In this document: piece after piece, positions 36,865-45,867 of the stretch | Layout of the letters: each line of letters opens with the position of its first letter | How positions within the stretch are numbered: position 1 is the stretch's first letter | Assembly (NCBI GenBank): GCA_028280415.1 | Contig: JANQLV010000008.1 | Span: 1-64,000 of the forward strand | Source: Saprospiraceae bacterium | Lineage (GTDB): Bacteria > Bacteroidota > Bacteroidia > Chitinophagales > Saprospiraceae | DNA: 64,000 nt | Direction of reading: 5' to 3' | Program-made: the position numbers and the translations under genes | Notes under the pieces: model-generated | Told to the model about the DNA's origin: nothing | Seen by the model: the letters and a program-made list of their open reading frames with translations, nothing else | The model's database searches: none

Positions 36865-37283
36865 GTAAGCCAGCTTTTTTTAAAAATCTGATAATACTTT
36901 CTCTCGGTCTGGGATTAATTGTGCTTTTGCAGTCCTTTATACCAATACTGGAAAAGCATTTATTATTATCTGTTTCCAGCCTTATTTTCTTTATCTTTTT
37001 TACAATTGGCGTGTATTTTCTGGCAGAAAAAGCAGCCCAAAGTCCCAACCTGAATACTTTTTCATCTGTTGTACTTGGGGTGATCTTTATAAAAATGGTA
37101 TTCATCCTTTTTATAATTATGATTTATAAAAAACAAGTGAATCCAGACGAAGCTTGGTTTTTGATCCCATTCTTTCTTATCTATCTTGCTTTTACTATTT
37201 TTGAGGTCTATTTTATGAGTAAGCTGGGTAGAATAAAACCAGAAAAATCAAAAAAGCGTGAAGTACAAAGCACAGATAAATAA
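36861..37283 (+). CDS. Hypothetical membrane protein of the AtpI-like position
   Basis: A 140-residue protein with four hydrophobic segments (about 8-27, 33-54, 66-91 and 98-118) and a basic C-terminus. In Bacteroidota a similar small membrane protein sits between AtpZ and AtpB genes. It overlaps AtpZ by four bases upstream and the biotin-carrier gene by 26 bases downstream. No function can be assigned beyond that context. Confidence 0.75.
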   Translation: MSKPAFFKNLIILSLGLGLIVLLQSFIPILEKHLLLSVSSLIFFIFFTIGVYFLAEKAAQSPNLNTFSSVVLGVIFIKMVFILFIIMIYKKQVNPDEAWFLIPFFLIYLAFTIFEVYFMSKLGRIKPEKSKKREVQSTDK

Positions 37284-37737
37284 TCATTTTGAATTCGAAT
37301 TGACTTCCGATATGCTGCAAAGTGTAGATATGGTCAGCAATGGCCAGCAATCTTTTCATTTTGTGGAGCAGGGACAATCCTATAAGGCGAAAATTGTTGC
37401 CGCTGATTTTGAATCCAAAACTTTTGAAATAATCGTTAATGGCAGGAATTATTCCGTTCAGCTGGAGGATGCTTTCGACCGCCTGGTGAGCGAACTTGGT
37501 CTGGAAATAGTTTCCAGCCATAAGCTCAAAGACATAAAAGCTCCTATGCCTGGTCTGGTACTTGACATCGCTGTAGAACCCGGGCAGGAGGTTCAGAAAG
37601 GGGATAAGCTGCTGATTCTTGAAGCCATGAAAATGGAAAATGTCATCAAATCAGATGGAGAGGGAAAAGTAAAAGCGGTTCATATCAATAAAGGCTTGCC
37701 AGTGGATAAAGGACAGTTGCTAATCGAAATGGAGTAA
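37258..37737 (+). CDS. Biotin carboxyl carrier-type protein
   Basis: A 159-residue protein with a C-terminal biotinyl domain (about 88-159) containing PAPMPGL-like IKAPMPGLV and the EAMKMEN motif, with K125 the biotinylated Lys. The N-terminal half is a beta-rich domain of the type that precedes BCCP domains in acyl-CoA carboxylases. The start is GTG 37258, which overlaps the upstream gene; the first ATG (residue 19) would cut the conserved N-terminus. No carboxylase subunit is adjacent. Confidence 0.88.
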   Translation: MKYKAQINNHFEFELTSDMLQSVDMVSNGQQSFHFVEQGQSYKAKIVAADFESKTFEIIVNGRNYSVQLEDAFDRLVSELGLEIVSSHKLKDIKAPMPGLVLDIAVEPGQEVQKGDKLLILEAMKMENVIKSDGEGKVKAVHINKGLPVDKGQLLIEME

Positions 37738-37739
37738 AT

Positions 37740-38345
37740 TTAAGGTTTGAATATTCGATCCTCCAAATAGAAAAGTATCCTTTCAAAAATAGCAAAAACC
37801 GGGCTGGCTTTTTTCATTATTTTCCCAAGCATAATAGCGCCTTCAAAAGAGGCTAAAATAAAAGAAGCTTCCTTTTTCGGTTCAATACCGGATTGAAAAA
37901 CGCCCTGTAGCTTTCCTTCCGTCAAAATGTTTTCTAATACCGCCAAGACTTCTTTCACAAATGTTTTTGCGAGTTTGCTTAGTTCCTCATCGGTATCATC
38001 TACTTCTATGGCTGTATTTAAAAGTGGACAGCCGCCAGCTATATTTGGTTGGAGTACCATTTTTCTGTAATTTTCCAGAATGGCCAATAATTGCTCCTTT
38101 GGATTTAAACCAGCATCAACAGATAAATTTTTCTTTATTAAAACTTCATAATTGTATTGAAAAACGGCTTTGGCCAGATGTTTTTTTGTTTCAAAATGTC
38201 GGTAAATGCCTCCCATTTGATAACCGGTAGCATCAATCAGCATTTGCATTTTGGTACCTGCATAGCCGTGTATGTTGAAAACAGGAGCTGACTTCTCAAT
38301 AATCTCTTGCTTCGTTTTAGCAGCATTGCGCGTTGTCCTTTTCAT
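37740..38345 (-). CDS. TetR/AcrR-family transcriptional repressor
   Basis: A 201-residue regulator. The DNA-binding domain has EIIEKSAPVFNIHGYAGTKMQMLIDATGYQMGGIYRHFETKKHL (about 11-55), the typical TetR helix-turn-helix. The C-terminal ligand domain is helical, of the TetR_C_YcdC/BetI-like length. I use the ATG at 38345; the ATG at 38384 adds an aromatic N-terminal stretch outside the family. It is divergent from the molybdopterin oxidoreductase, with a matching palindrome between them, so it probably represses both. Confidence 0.92.
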   Translation of the reverse strand: MKRTTRNAAKTKQEIIEKSAPVFNIHGYAGTKMQMLIDATGYQMGGIYRHFETKKHLAKAVFQYNYEVLIKKNLSVDAGLNPKEQLLAILENYRKMVLQPNIAGGCPLLNTAIEVDDTDEELSKLAKTFVKEVLAVLENILTEGKLQGVFQSGIEPKKEASFILASFEGAIMLGKIMKKASPVFAIFERILFYLEDRIFKP

Positions 38346-38413
38346 TATACCAGTATAATATTTTTTGTAAAAATAAAAAAGCATTTGCTCTCTTAAAAAT
38401 TTTTATCTATTTT

Positions 38414-38429
38414 GAGAGTGTTCACTCTC
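38414..38429. promoter_or_regulatory. Likely TetR operator
   Basis: GAGAGTG-TT-CACTCTC is a perfect 16-bp palindrome in the 142-base divergent region between the TetR gene and the oxidoreductase gene. Its shape (short arms, 2-base centre) is typical for TetR-family dimers. Confidence 0.6.
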
Positions 38430-38487
38430 TTAATTATAACGCTACTTTAAAAGGGATGATTATAAAGATTAAAAATGACTTTAGGCT

Positions 38488-40776
38488 ATGTCAAAAAACA
38501 ACCATTCAACTGCTTGTATTCTCTGTTCTCAAAACTGTGGCATCACGATAGAAAAAGACGGAAAAGGAAAGTTCAGTAAAATAACGGGAGATAAGGAGCA
38601 TCCGGTATCAGAAGGTTATCTGTGTCAGAAAGCTACTCGTCTGGATTATTATCAAAACCAAATTCGCTTAAAACATCCGTTGCGCAAAAAAGCCGATGGT
38701 ACTTTTGAGGAAGTTTCCTGGGATACGGCGATCAAAGACATTGCGGATAAACTGGTATTCATCAGAGATACCTACGGAGGTACAAGTATTGCTTATGCGG
38801 GAGGTGGAGGACAGGGCAACCATTTGGGAGGTGTTTTCGGGACGGTTTTTCGTAGCGCTTGTGATACGCCATATATATATTCAGCTTTGGCGCAGGAAAA
38901 GACTGGTAACTTTTGGGTAAACGGGCATTTGTTTGGCAGACAAAATACAAATTATAGTGAGCCGGTCGGAGAAGCCGATTATGTAATGGTGATTGGTGCG
39001 AACCCTGTACAGGCGCATGGTATACCCAAGGCAAGACCTACTATCAATGAAGTATCACGGAACCCTGATAAAACCCTGGTCGTCGTAGATCCGCGCCGAA
39101 CTGAAACCGCGAAAAAAGCGGATATTTTTATGCAGGTAAAACCCGGTAAGGATGCTTATTTATTGGCAGCCATGCTGGGGTATATTATTCAAAATGGATT
39201 AGAGAACAAAGAATTCATTGAGGAACGAACGATTGGCTTTGAACAGATTAAACCTCATTTTGAAAATATTTCTGTAGGGACCTATGCTAAAATATGTGGA
39301 GTAGCAGAAGAAACAATTATTTCAGTAGCCAGAGGGATTACTCAAGTCAATACCTTTGCTATTCGTTCTGACCTGGGACTGGAACAGAGTCTGAATAGCA
39401 CGCTTAATGCTTATCTGGTCCGTTTACTGTTTTTGCTTACGGGACATTTCGGCAGGGAAGGAACGAATTGCTTACACACTCTATTTTTCCCGCTGGTTGG
39501 CCATTCCAAAGAACCGGAACAGGGTGGCCGGACTACGCAGGTAACCAGGATGAAAGGTATCGGAAAACTCTTCCCGCCTAATATATTGCCCCTCGAAATT
39601 GATAATAAGCACCCCCGGCGGCTAAGAGCTTTATGGGTTGACAGCGCTAATCCGGCTACCAATTATGCCGATGCGGAAGCTCAAAAAAAGGCAATGGAAA
39701 AACTGGAACTGCTGGTGGTGATTGATGTAGCGATGACTGAAACGGCTAAGCTTGCGCATTACGTTTTGCCAGCTCAGTCGCAATATGAAAAAATGGAGGC
39801 TACCTTTTTTAATCTTGAGTTTCCGGATAATTTCTTCCACCTCAGACATCCAGTAAACGAGCCCCTGGAAGGCACTTTGGATGAACCGGAAATCTACCAT
39901 CGATTAACTTCAGCCATGGGAGAAATACCGCGTTCCTTTCCGCTTTTAGCAGCTATTGCAAAAATAGACCGGCGTTTTCCGGGACTTAGGCTATTGCCAG
40001 GCGCACTTGGAATTACAACTTTTTTCAGACCAAAATGGAAGAAGTACCAATTATTTATTTTAAAAGAAACCCTGGGCAAAGCACTGCCTTATAAATATGC
40101 CAAAGCTGCTGCTTTTATCTGGATAGCTTCTCATTTATATGTCAAGAGATATGAGAAAGCGGTACAAAGGACAGGTTTAAAAGGTAAAGGTTATGCACTC
40201 GGGGAAGCATTATTTAATAAAATATTGAATAGCCCTTCGGGAACATTTATCAGTAAACATCAATACGACGAGCACTGGACCTTGATTCGACATCAAGATA
40301 AAAAAGTACATTTAAACATCCCTGAATTACTTACCTGGCTGGATGACTTAGGGGATAATAATCAGAAAGAAGAAGCACAAAATGCGCTTTATCCTTTCAA
40401 TTTAATTGCGGGCGAGCGAAGAACCTATAATGCCAATGCTATCATTCGCAATCCCGAATGGCGAAAAACCGATGGAGCAGGGGCACTTAAAATCAACCCG
40501 GAAGATGCAAGAGAATACGGTATCGAAAGTGGAGATACTGTTAGGGTGATTAGCTCTAAAGGGAGTATCAAAATCGTAGCTACTATTACAGATGAAGTAA
40601 TGCGGGGACTGCTTTCAATGCCACATGGTTACGGCTTAAGCTATGGAGAGAAAAATGATTTTAAAGAAGTAGGCGCAAAAGTAAATATGTTGACCGATGT
40701 GAATTATTGTGACCCTTTAGCCAAAACACCTTATCATAAAAATGTACGCGTGAAACTGGAAAAGATTTCGGGATAA
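38488..40776 (+). CDS. Molybdopterin-dependent oxidoreductase (formate dehydrogenase/DMSO reductase superfamily)
   Basis: A 762-residue cytosolic molybdoenzyme with no twin-arginine signal. A [4Fe-4S] site is formed by C10, C13, C17 and C46. Next come EVSWDTAIKDIADKL, GANPVQAHGI with VVVDPRRTETAKKADI and the HYVLPAQS-like AHYVLPAQSQYEK. The C-terminal molybdopterin dinucleotide-binding domain starts near 640 (FNLIAGERRTYNANAIIRNPEW). A helix-rich insert at about 470-600 is unusual. The substrate is unknown. The gene is divergent from the TetR regulator and followed by a DUF4442 gene after 40 bases. Confidence 0.9.
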   Translation: MSKNNHSTACILCSQNCGITIEKDGKGKFSKITGDKEHPVSEGYLCQKATRLDYYQNQIRLKHPLRKKADGTFEEVSWDTAIKDIADKLVFIRDTYGGTSIAYAGGGGQGNHLGGVFGTVFRSACDTPYIYSALAQEKTGNFWVNGHLFGRQNTNYSEPVGEADYVMVIGANPVQAHGIPKARPTINEVSRNPDKTLVVVDPRRTETAKKADIFMQVKPGKDAYLLAAMLGYIIQNGLENKEFIEERTIGFEQIKPHFENISVGTYAKICGVAEETIISVARGITQVNTFAIRSDLGLEQSLNSTLNAYLVRLLFLLTGHFGREGTNCLHTLFFPLVGHSKEPEQGGRTTQVTRMKGIGKLFPPNILPLEIDNKHPRRLRALWVDSANPATNYADAEAQKKAMEKLELLVVIDVAMTETAKLAHYVLPAQSQYEKMEATFFNLEFPDNFFHLRHPVNEPLEGTLDEPEIYHRLTSAMGEIPRSFPLLAAIAKIDRRFPGLRLLPGALGITTFFRPKWKKYQLFILKETLGKALPYKYAKAAAFIWIASHLYVKRYEKAVQRTGLKGKGYALGEALFNKILNSPSGTFISKHQYDEHWTLIRHQDKKVHLNIPELLTWLDDLGDNNQKEEAQNALYPFNLIAGERRTYNANAIIRNPEWRKTDGAGALKINPEDAREYGIESGDTVRVISSKGSIKIVATITDEVMRGLLSMPHGYGLSYGEKNDFKEVGAKVNMLTDVNYCDPLAKTPYHKNVRVKLEKISG

Positions 40777-40816
40777 AAACCGGGTTTTATAAACGTATTA
40801 AAATTTAAACATCCAG

Positions 40817-41341
40817 ATGTCGATTTATAAAAAAATAGCAGCAATAGGTTCGAAATTTATGGGCAAGCATACACTTTTTAAATATGGTTTTAATCTGTCG
40901 CCGATGTACAGGAGAAGTACGGCTAGAGTACTAACTGTATCCAGGGATTTATTGAATATTAAAATTAAATTACCCATTAGTTATAAAAACAGAAACTACG
41001 TAAACTCTATTTTTGGTGGAAGCATGTTTTCTGCTGTGGACCCAATTCCTATGGTGCAATTGATTAATATTTTAGGAGATGATTATGTGATTTGGGATAA
41101 ATCTGCTGAGATTTTTTTTAAGCGTCCTGCAAAAGAAAATTTGTATGCGGATTTTACTTATACCAGGGAGGAACTGGAAAAAATAAAAGAACGGATTAAT
41201 CGGGAAAAGGAACTGGAAATCATAAAAGCGACTTCACTTACCGATAAAGACCAGACTACAGTATATTGTGAGGTAAGGAAAACGATTTACATTGCCGATA
41301 AATCTTATTACAAGCAGAAGAGGGAGGGGAGTAGAGGTTAA
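40817..41341 (+). CDS. DUF4442 hotdog-fold thioesterase-like protein
   Basis: A 174-residue protein of the DUF4442 family, a hotdog fold related to acyl-CoA thioesterases. Features include FNLSPMYRRSTARVL, INIKIKLP-like IKIKLPISYKNRN and the helix GGSMFSAVDPIPMVQL, where the catalytic helix of thioesterases lies. It follows the oxidoreductase gene by 40 bases and is probably in the same TetR-controlled operon, which suggests an acyl- or xenobiotic-related pathway. Confidence 0.88.
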   Translation: MSIYKKIAAIGSKFMGKHTLFKYGFNLSPMYRRSTARVLTVSRDLLNIKIKLPISYKNRNYVNSIFGGSMFSAVDPIPMVQLINILGDDYVIWDKSAEIFFKRPAKENLYADFTYTREELEKIKERINREKELEIIKATSLTDKDQTTVYCEVRKTIYIADKSYYKQKREGSRG

Positions 41342-41446
41342 ATTGAAAATATATGCCTATTAAGGTAGATGGACTTGTCGAACAACCCAAAATGTAATTA
41401 ATGATTTTTTGTATTAACCAGTTTATGATTTAAAAGATATGATTAT

Positions 41447-42049
41447 ATGAAAAAATTATTCCTCTTGTTATTATCATTATCATTTTTAATATCATACGCT
41501 CAAACTGCGAATGATTCATTAGTTATAAAAACCAAGAAAGCATTACTTCAATATTCCATAACTAAGGATTTACAAAGTTTATATTCAGTAGGATTTGAAC
41601 TTCCTTGGGGAATTGAATACGGAAAACAAAAAATGACAGAAAATGATTTGGCTGAATCTAGAAAAATTAGAACGAAGTTATATATAAAATGGCTTTTAAA
41701 AATGATTGATGAAGACCTTGATATTAATTTCAATCCAGAATCTCCGGAAAATCGTTGTTTTAGGAATAATTTAATTACAGTTACAAGTGATCCTGTTGAA
41801 AAAGAGAAACTAGAAAAATTGAACGATGAGAATAATGCAAAAATTGAAAAACTATACCAGTTTGAAATTTATTCCAGAGTAATGGATCGATTTAGATGTT
41901 ACTACAAAGTGGCATTCATGAGGTATGGATTAGATGAAAAATCAGTTATTAAACTCATTAAAGAAGTAGAAATGGAGACAGTTAAATCTGAAAAAATAAT
42001 TGCATTGATTAAAAAGGAATTAAAAAAGAATACCTGCAATTTATTTTAG
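41447..42049 (+). CDS. Hypothetical exported protein
   Basis: Not recognised. A 200-residue protein with a clear signal peptide (residues 1-18, ending SYAQ) and a helical, Lys/Glu-rich mature part. It marks the change to AT-rich accessory DNA. Its last codons and downstream region (from 42035) recur at 49674, where they are joined in another frame to a truncated peptidase gene. This gene is the likely source of that segment. Confidence 0.7.
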   Translation: MKKLFLLLLSLSFLISYAQTANDSLVIKTKKALLQYSITKDLQSLYSVGFELPWGIEYGKQKMTENDLAESRKIRTKLYIKWLLKMIDEDLDINFNPESPENRCFRNNLITVTSDPVEKEKLEKLNDENNAKIEKLYQFEIYSRVMDRFRCYYKVAFMRYGLDEKSVIKLIKEVEMETVKSEKIIALIKKELKKNTCNLF

Positions 42050-42185
42050 ATTGGTATTTAACTGAAATGAAAACTAATTCTTGAGAGCAACTAAAAAATT
42101 ATGATACATCGGAGCGATTTGAAATGACATAAGTTCAAATATATTGCATGTTAAATTGTTGACACCTATATCTTTTATGCAAAAT
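42035..42185. repeat. Direct repeat, copy 1 (second copy 49674-49824)
   Basis: About 151 bases, from TGCAAT inside the last codons of the 41447 gene to a TTATGCAAAAT stretch, are nearly identical to 49674-49824. A weaker match continues beyond (CTGCCCATC near 42240 and near 49933). The segment is non-coding apart from its first bases. Confidence 0.85.
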
Positions 42186-42343
42186 GTTCTTTATTATTAT
42201 AGTGCATTTAATTTTTCCCACTAAATACATTCTATAAACTGCCCATCATTGTAATAAAATTCGATGGAATCTTGTATCAATAGTATATTAGATACATTTG
42301 ATAGTTTTCACTTTTAGATAAAAATACTGTTATCACCTTAAAT

Positions 42344-42567
42344 TTGACAGATAATGAAGGAAATCTAGCTGCATCTATTCCTATTCCTATTCCTATTTCT
42401 ATTAATAATGATATAGATTTAGGAGGTAAAAGAGAATTGTGTAAAGGAGAAAGTGAAATTATTATGGCCCAAATACCAAATGGTTCAGGAACATATAATA
42501 CACATGGAGTACAGGAGAAACGACTGAATCAATAACTGTAGCTCCTGAACAGTCACAATTTTATTCT
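42344..42567 (+). pseudogene. Remnant of a T9SS-type repeat-protein gene
   Basis: The open frame reads DLGGKRELCKGESEIIMAQIPNGSGTY and then, in another frame, YTWSTGETTESITVAPEQSQFYS. Together these match the PKD/Ig-like segments common near the C-terminus of gliding-motility repeat proteins, in the frame order one expects. A small insertion near 42500-42510 breaks the frame. An in-frame tandem of the hexamer ATTCCT encodes a Pro-Ile run (near 42376). Nothing before it is a credible start. Confidence 0.65.
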
Positions 42568-43215
42568 ATGAGCAATAGCTTTAGTTGGATTAGCATATTA
42601 TTAGCTAATTTTTGTGTTTCAGATATTTATAATAATACTTCAGTAGAACTGAAAGTTAGTAATGATCTAACTAAAAAGATTAAATACGAGGTTATTAAAA
42701 ATACAACACTCAATAATATTTATCATAAAATACAGTACTTAAAGCATTCTAAAACAGAGATGTTTAGTAATGACTTTGTATTGAAAACGAACCAGTATCT
42801 AAATTTTCCAGGATTTGGTTATCAAGCCCATGATTTAGAATTAGAAATTGTTAAAGTGGATTTAAGTTATCCCGACCCAGATTGGAGCTTATACGAAATT
42901 TCTTTTCCTTATAATGAAAATAATAGACAACTATTAAACTGGTGGGGAAAAAAGAGATTCCCTCTATTTTCAAATACTAGCTTTTTAATAGCAGTAGATA
43001 AGACTAATGATATAAAATATATATCCGGTAATTATTTATTCTTAAATCCAATTGCTAAATATTTTAGCTTAGATATAAACGATCCAGATAGTTACATTGA
43101 GTTTCTAGAGTTAAAATTATTTGATAGAAAATATGATGAAATTAATTTTATTAGAAAAGAAGATAACTATTTTTTTATCGGGCAAGTAAAAAAGTCAAAA
43201 ATAATGGTTTTTTGA
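42568..43215 (+). CDS. Hypothetical protein, 5' half of a frameshift-interrupted gene
   Basis: Not recognised. A 215-residue open frame whose first ATG lies at the point where the upstream repeat-protein remnant loses similarity, so its true start is doubtful. It contains the motif LIAVDKTNDIKYISGNYLFLNP, echoed in the next open frame (LLVLDTKTNVVYFVSGEDIFLS). It ends at 43215, after an A6 run (43188-43193). Adding one base there would continue as VKNNGFLIREYKIDIDNPD into the next frame, so this and the next entry are most likely one gene. Confidence 0.5.
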   Translation: MSNSFSWISILLANFCVSDIYNNTSVELKVSNDLTKKIKYEVIKNTTLNNIYHKIQYLKHSKTEMFSNDFVLKTNQYLNFPGFGYQAHDLELEIVKVDLSYPDPDWSLYEISFPYNENNRQLLNWWGKKRFPLFSNTSFLIAVDKTNDIKYISGNYLFLNPIAKYFSLDINDPDSYIEFLELKLFDRKYDEINFIRKEDNYFFIGQVKKSKIMVF

Positions 43216-44240
43216 TCCGTGAATATAAAATTGATATAGATAACCCAGATGCTTTCTTTAAAAGTACTGTAGTGTCAGGAGCTCAATCAAAAATTGAAAA
43301 GAATAGAATTGGTGACTTAAAGAAAATAAAATTTAACACTATTAAAGAGAAAGAAAGATTTCTGTTAGATGCATTAATGCGTAATATTTATTTAAAACAT
43401 TGTTTTCATAATTCTGAGCTAATTGAAAGTTCTTTAAAATATGATAGTGCTTCCAGATTAAATCTCGAAAATGATTTTAGTATTATTCCCGCTTTTGATG
43501 AATGTCTAGGAGCGTTTGAACTTGACAAGAAAGTTGTATGTTGGGATGATGATTTGTCTGTTAAAAAATTCAAAGAAAATAAATTTAATATTGAAAATCC
43601 TATACTCTGTCCAGAGAATGGTCATCGAGTTGTATGTGGTAATATAAAGAATAGCGAAAGATTTGAATTTTATTACTTTTACAGAGATACTAGTAATATT
43701 CTTTTCAAAAGGAGTAATGCCGGAGTATTAAGCCCTGAAAGTTTTAGAAAAAGTTTATTAGACACCCATTCTCAAATTCATGTAAATAAAATAGATTCGT
43801 TTTCTTCTTGTTTGAAAGAAGTTCCTTATTCTGATTGGATTGAAAATTGTCCTATTCCTCCTCCAACTATTCAATCCTATCATAATCAGCCATTATTGTA
43901 TTACTTATTAGTACTAGATACCAAAACTAATGTAGTCTATTTTGTTAGTGGGGAGGATATATTTCTTTCAGATGCGACAAGGTTTTATAATAATTATGAT
44001 GAAAAAAGAACGGGCAATGAAGAGTTTAGAGAATGTAATATATTTAATAAGCTATGTTATATAAAGGATAGATTAACCTCTTACCAAATAGGTAAATTAA
44101 GTGAAGAAAATATTATTGAAAATGATGATACTAAATTGAAAATCAAATCAATTAGCACTAAAGAAGGAACTGCTAAGACAATAATTGCAACATTGTTTTA
44201 TGATAATCCGGAAGTGTTGAGTATCGATTTTGAAAATTAA
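43212..44240 (+). CDS. Hypothetical protein, 3' half of a frameshift-interrupted gene
   Basis: A 342-residue open frame that can only start at TTG 43212, overlapping the previous stop by four bases. No family was recognised; it is rich in Asn, Lys and Asp and has scattered Cys residues. The shared motif with the upstream half (xxVYFVSGEDIFLSD versus IKYISGNYLFLNP) and the continuous reading with one added base at the A6 run support a single 557-residue ancestral gene. Translational coupling is the alternative. Confidence 0.5.
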   Translation: MIREYKIDIDNPDAFFKSTVVSGAQSKIEKNRIGDLKKIKFNTIKEKERFLLDALMRNIYLKHCFHNSELIESSLKYDSASRLNLENDFSIIPAFDECLGAFELDKKVVCWDDDLSVKKFKENKFNIENPILCPENGHRVVCGNIKNSERFEFYYFYRDTSNILFKRSNAGVLSPESFRKSLLDTHSQIHVNKIDSFSSCLKEVPYSDWIENCPIPPPTIQSYHNQPLLYYLLVLDTKTNVVYFVSGEDIFLSDATRFYNNYDEKRTGNEEFRECNIFNKLCYIKDRLTSYQIGKLSEENIIENDDTKLKIKSISTKEGTAKTIIATLFYDNPEVLSIDFEN

Positions 44241-44320
44241 AAAACATAAACTCATATGTACTCAATTTTGAACTTGATTCTATGAACTAATTAAGATAAT
44301 ACGCTTGAAAAATATATAAT

Positions 44321-44614
44321 ATGAAAAATACTAAAGCTATTGAACAGTTTTATAAACTAATTACTTTGATTACTTTGCTTCTTTGTTCCAATGCATTGAA
44401 TGGAGAAAACAGATTTGAAATAACTGGAGCAAGTCGATGTAGATGCCAATTGAAATTAGATTTATCTGGAAAGTTAAATTGATGTACTTGTTTCAAGTAT
44501 AATTTGGCCTTCACAAAGTTGCCAGAAAAACATCTGGCGGATACTACTCTAATAAATAAAATTATTTTTTTACCTGGTCTTACTTCAAATACGAATTTAT
44601 TTTTCTATCTTTAA
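44321..44614 (+). pseudogene. Small exported-protein gene interrupted by an in-frame TGA
   Basis: An ATG at 44321 opens 53 codons with a signal-peptide-like start (LITLITLLLCSNALNG), then a TGA at 44480. The same frame continues open for another 43 codons (CTCFKYNLAFTKLPEKHL and on) to TAA at 44612. Cysteines flank the stop on both sides (CRC before, CTC after), which suggests one disrupted Cys-containing protein. Its end lies within the duplicated leader segment. Confidence 0.45.
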
Positions 44615-44752
44615 AGCACCTGTCGATTGTGCCTGTAACTTCATTCAGGAATTATTCTATAAGCCCCAAAGTGTTCCCTGTAATTTTTGTTCGCAAGTAA
44701 TTTTTATTGATAACTATTCTTTATACTCATAAAGAATAATAATTGTATATCT
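44578..44752 (+). repeat. Duplicated upstream leader, copy A (with conserved hairpin)
   Basis: This segment directly before the lipoprotein gene at 44753 is clearly similar to 46137-46308 (for example GTAACTTCATT followed by AGGAATTATTCTATAAG). Its end has a perfect 10-bp hairpin (44715-44724 with 44729-44738, 4-base loop), 14 bases before the ATG. The copy at 46.2 kb keeps the hairpin with paired base changes. Confidence 0.7.
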
Positions 44753-45682
44753 ATGAAAGATCTAATCCTTTTGGGATGTCTTTTCTTACTTTCTACCTGC
44801 CAAGAAAGTCAACAAAAGTCTAACTCTGTTTTTACTGGTCAAACTTCATCAGATACAAGTACAAAGATCATTGAGGCCTACCAAATCACAGATAAGACTT
44901 CTTCTAAAATAATAGAAGATAGTCCTAAGAAAAAAATAAAATCGTCATTAGACCAAAATGAGCCTAAAATATTTAATCATATAAATGACTATGATTCTCT
45001 TGGCCGACCTTATTTAAGGTGGATAGAATTTAGAGATACCTCTAATAATATAATATTGAAAAAAATCGATTTGATTGAAAAAGATAATCCTTATTTCCAA
45101 GTAGGTTTATCTATTCATTCAATAGATGAAAACGGTCCTCAAATTTATTACGATTTGGGCAAGAAAGCTAATAGAAATACTGTGAAACCTTTCTTGCCAG
45201 ATGAAGAATATCAAACAATACCTGCTAACTTATTTTACCCTATGGCTTTGAGCTTTGTAGAAGCTATCCAGCGTAATCAATATCTGATTATCAATTATTC
45301 CTTCGAATGGGTTGGCTTGGAAAGAGAATGGATTAGAGGAGAATATATAGGACATGCTGTATTGGTATACAACGAAAAAGGTGAAGAAGTTTATAGAAAA
45401 ATGAATACCCCGGGAAGCCTATCCTACATTTCCACGGATGCCGATTATTTGTTTTTTGTGCAGGATAAAAATCATGATGATTGGGAAAAGCAGGAAGGAT
45501 GCATTTCCTTGCATGTTCTAAGGCAAGATAGTATTCTATTCCAGGAATGTACACCCAAAAGTACTTGGCATGTTGCGCGAGGAATGTTAGGCGAATTTGT
45601 TTCATTTGGAAATTGCAAAAGACACGAAAATTACTGTTTTCAAAGCCTTCTTTATAATGCAAATACAAATAGTTTTTTTTAG
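44753..45682 (+). CDS. Cluster lipoprotein, member 1 (frameshifted at its 3' end)
   Basis: A 309-residue lipoprotein (LLSTC, Cys16) of the family that recurs at 46309, 47281 and 50158. The mature part has a Ser/Thr-rich linker, then a beta-rich domain with a YVSTDADYLFFVQD-like motif shared by the family (INTDGTYLVFSYTD in member 3). It stops just after a T8 run (45673-45680). One extra T would continue as VQKKENEVFRAKNGPYKLY to a TGA at 45808, ending IDLDKFEILIEH, like the C-terminus of member 3. The function is unknown. It precedes a peptidase-like pseudogene. Confidence 0.7.
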   Translation: MKDLILLGCLFLLSTCQESQQKSNSVFTGQTSSDTSTKIIEAYQITDKTSSKIIEDSPKKKIKSSLDQNEPKIFNHINDYDSLGRPYLRWIEFRDTSNNIILKKIDLIEKDNPYFQVGLSIHSIDENGPQIYYDLGKKANRNTVKPFLPDEEYQTIPANLFYPMALSFVEAIQRNQYLIINYSFEWVGLEREWIRGEYIGHAVLVYNEKGEEVYRKMNTPGSLSYISTDADYLFFVQDKNHDDWEKQEGCISLHVLRQDSILFQECTPKSTWHVARGMLGEFVSFGNCKRHENYCFQSLLYNANTNSFF

Positions 45683-45867
45683 TACAAAAAAAGGAAAATG
45701 AAGTATTTAGAGCTAAAAATGGTCCGTATAAACTATATAATAAAAAGTATAATTTCACTAGAGATATTGACTTAGATAAATTTGAGATATTAATCGAGCA
45801 CCAAAAATGAAAGGATTTTTCGTAAGAAGGAAGAAACCCTCGTTGATTACCAACAAAAGATTGAATT

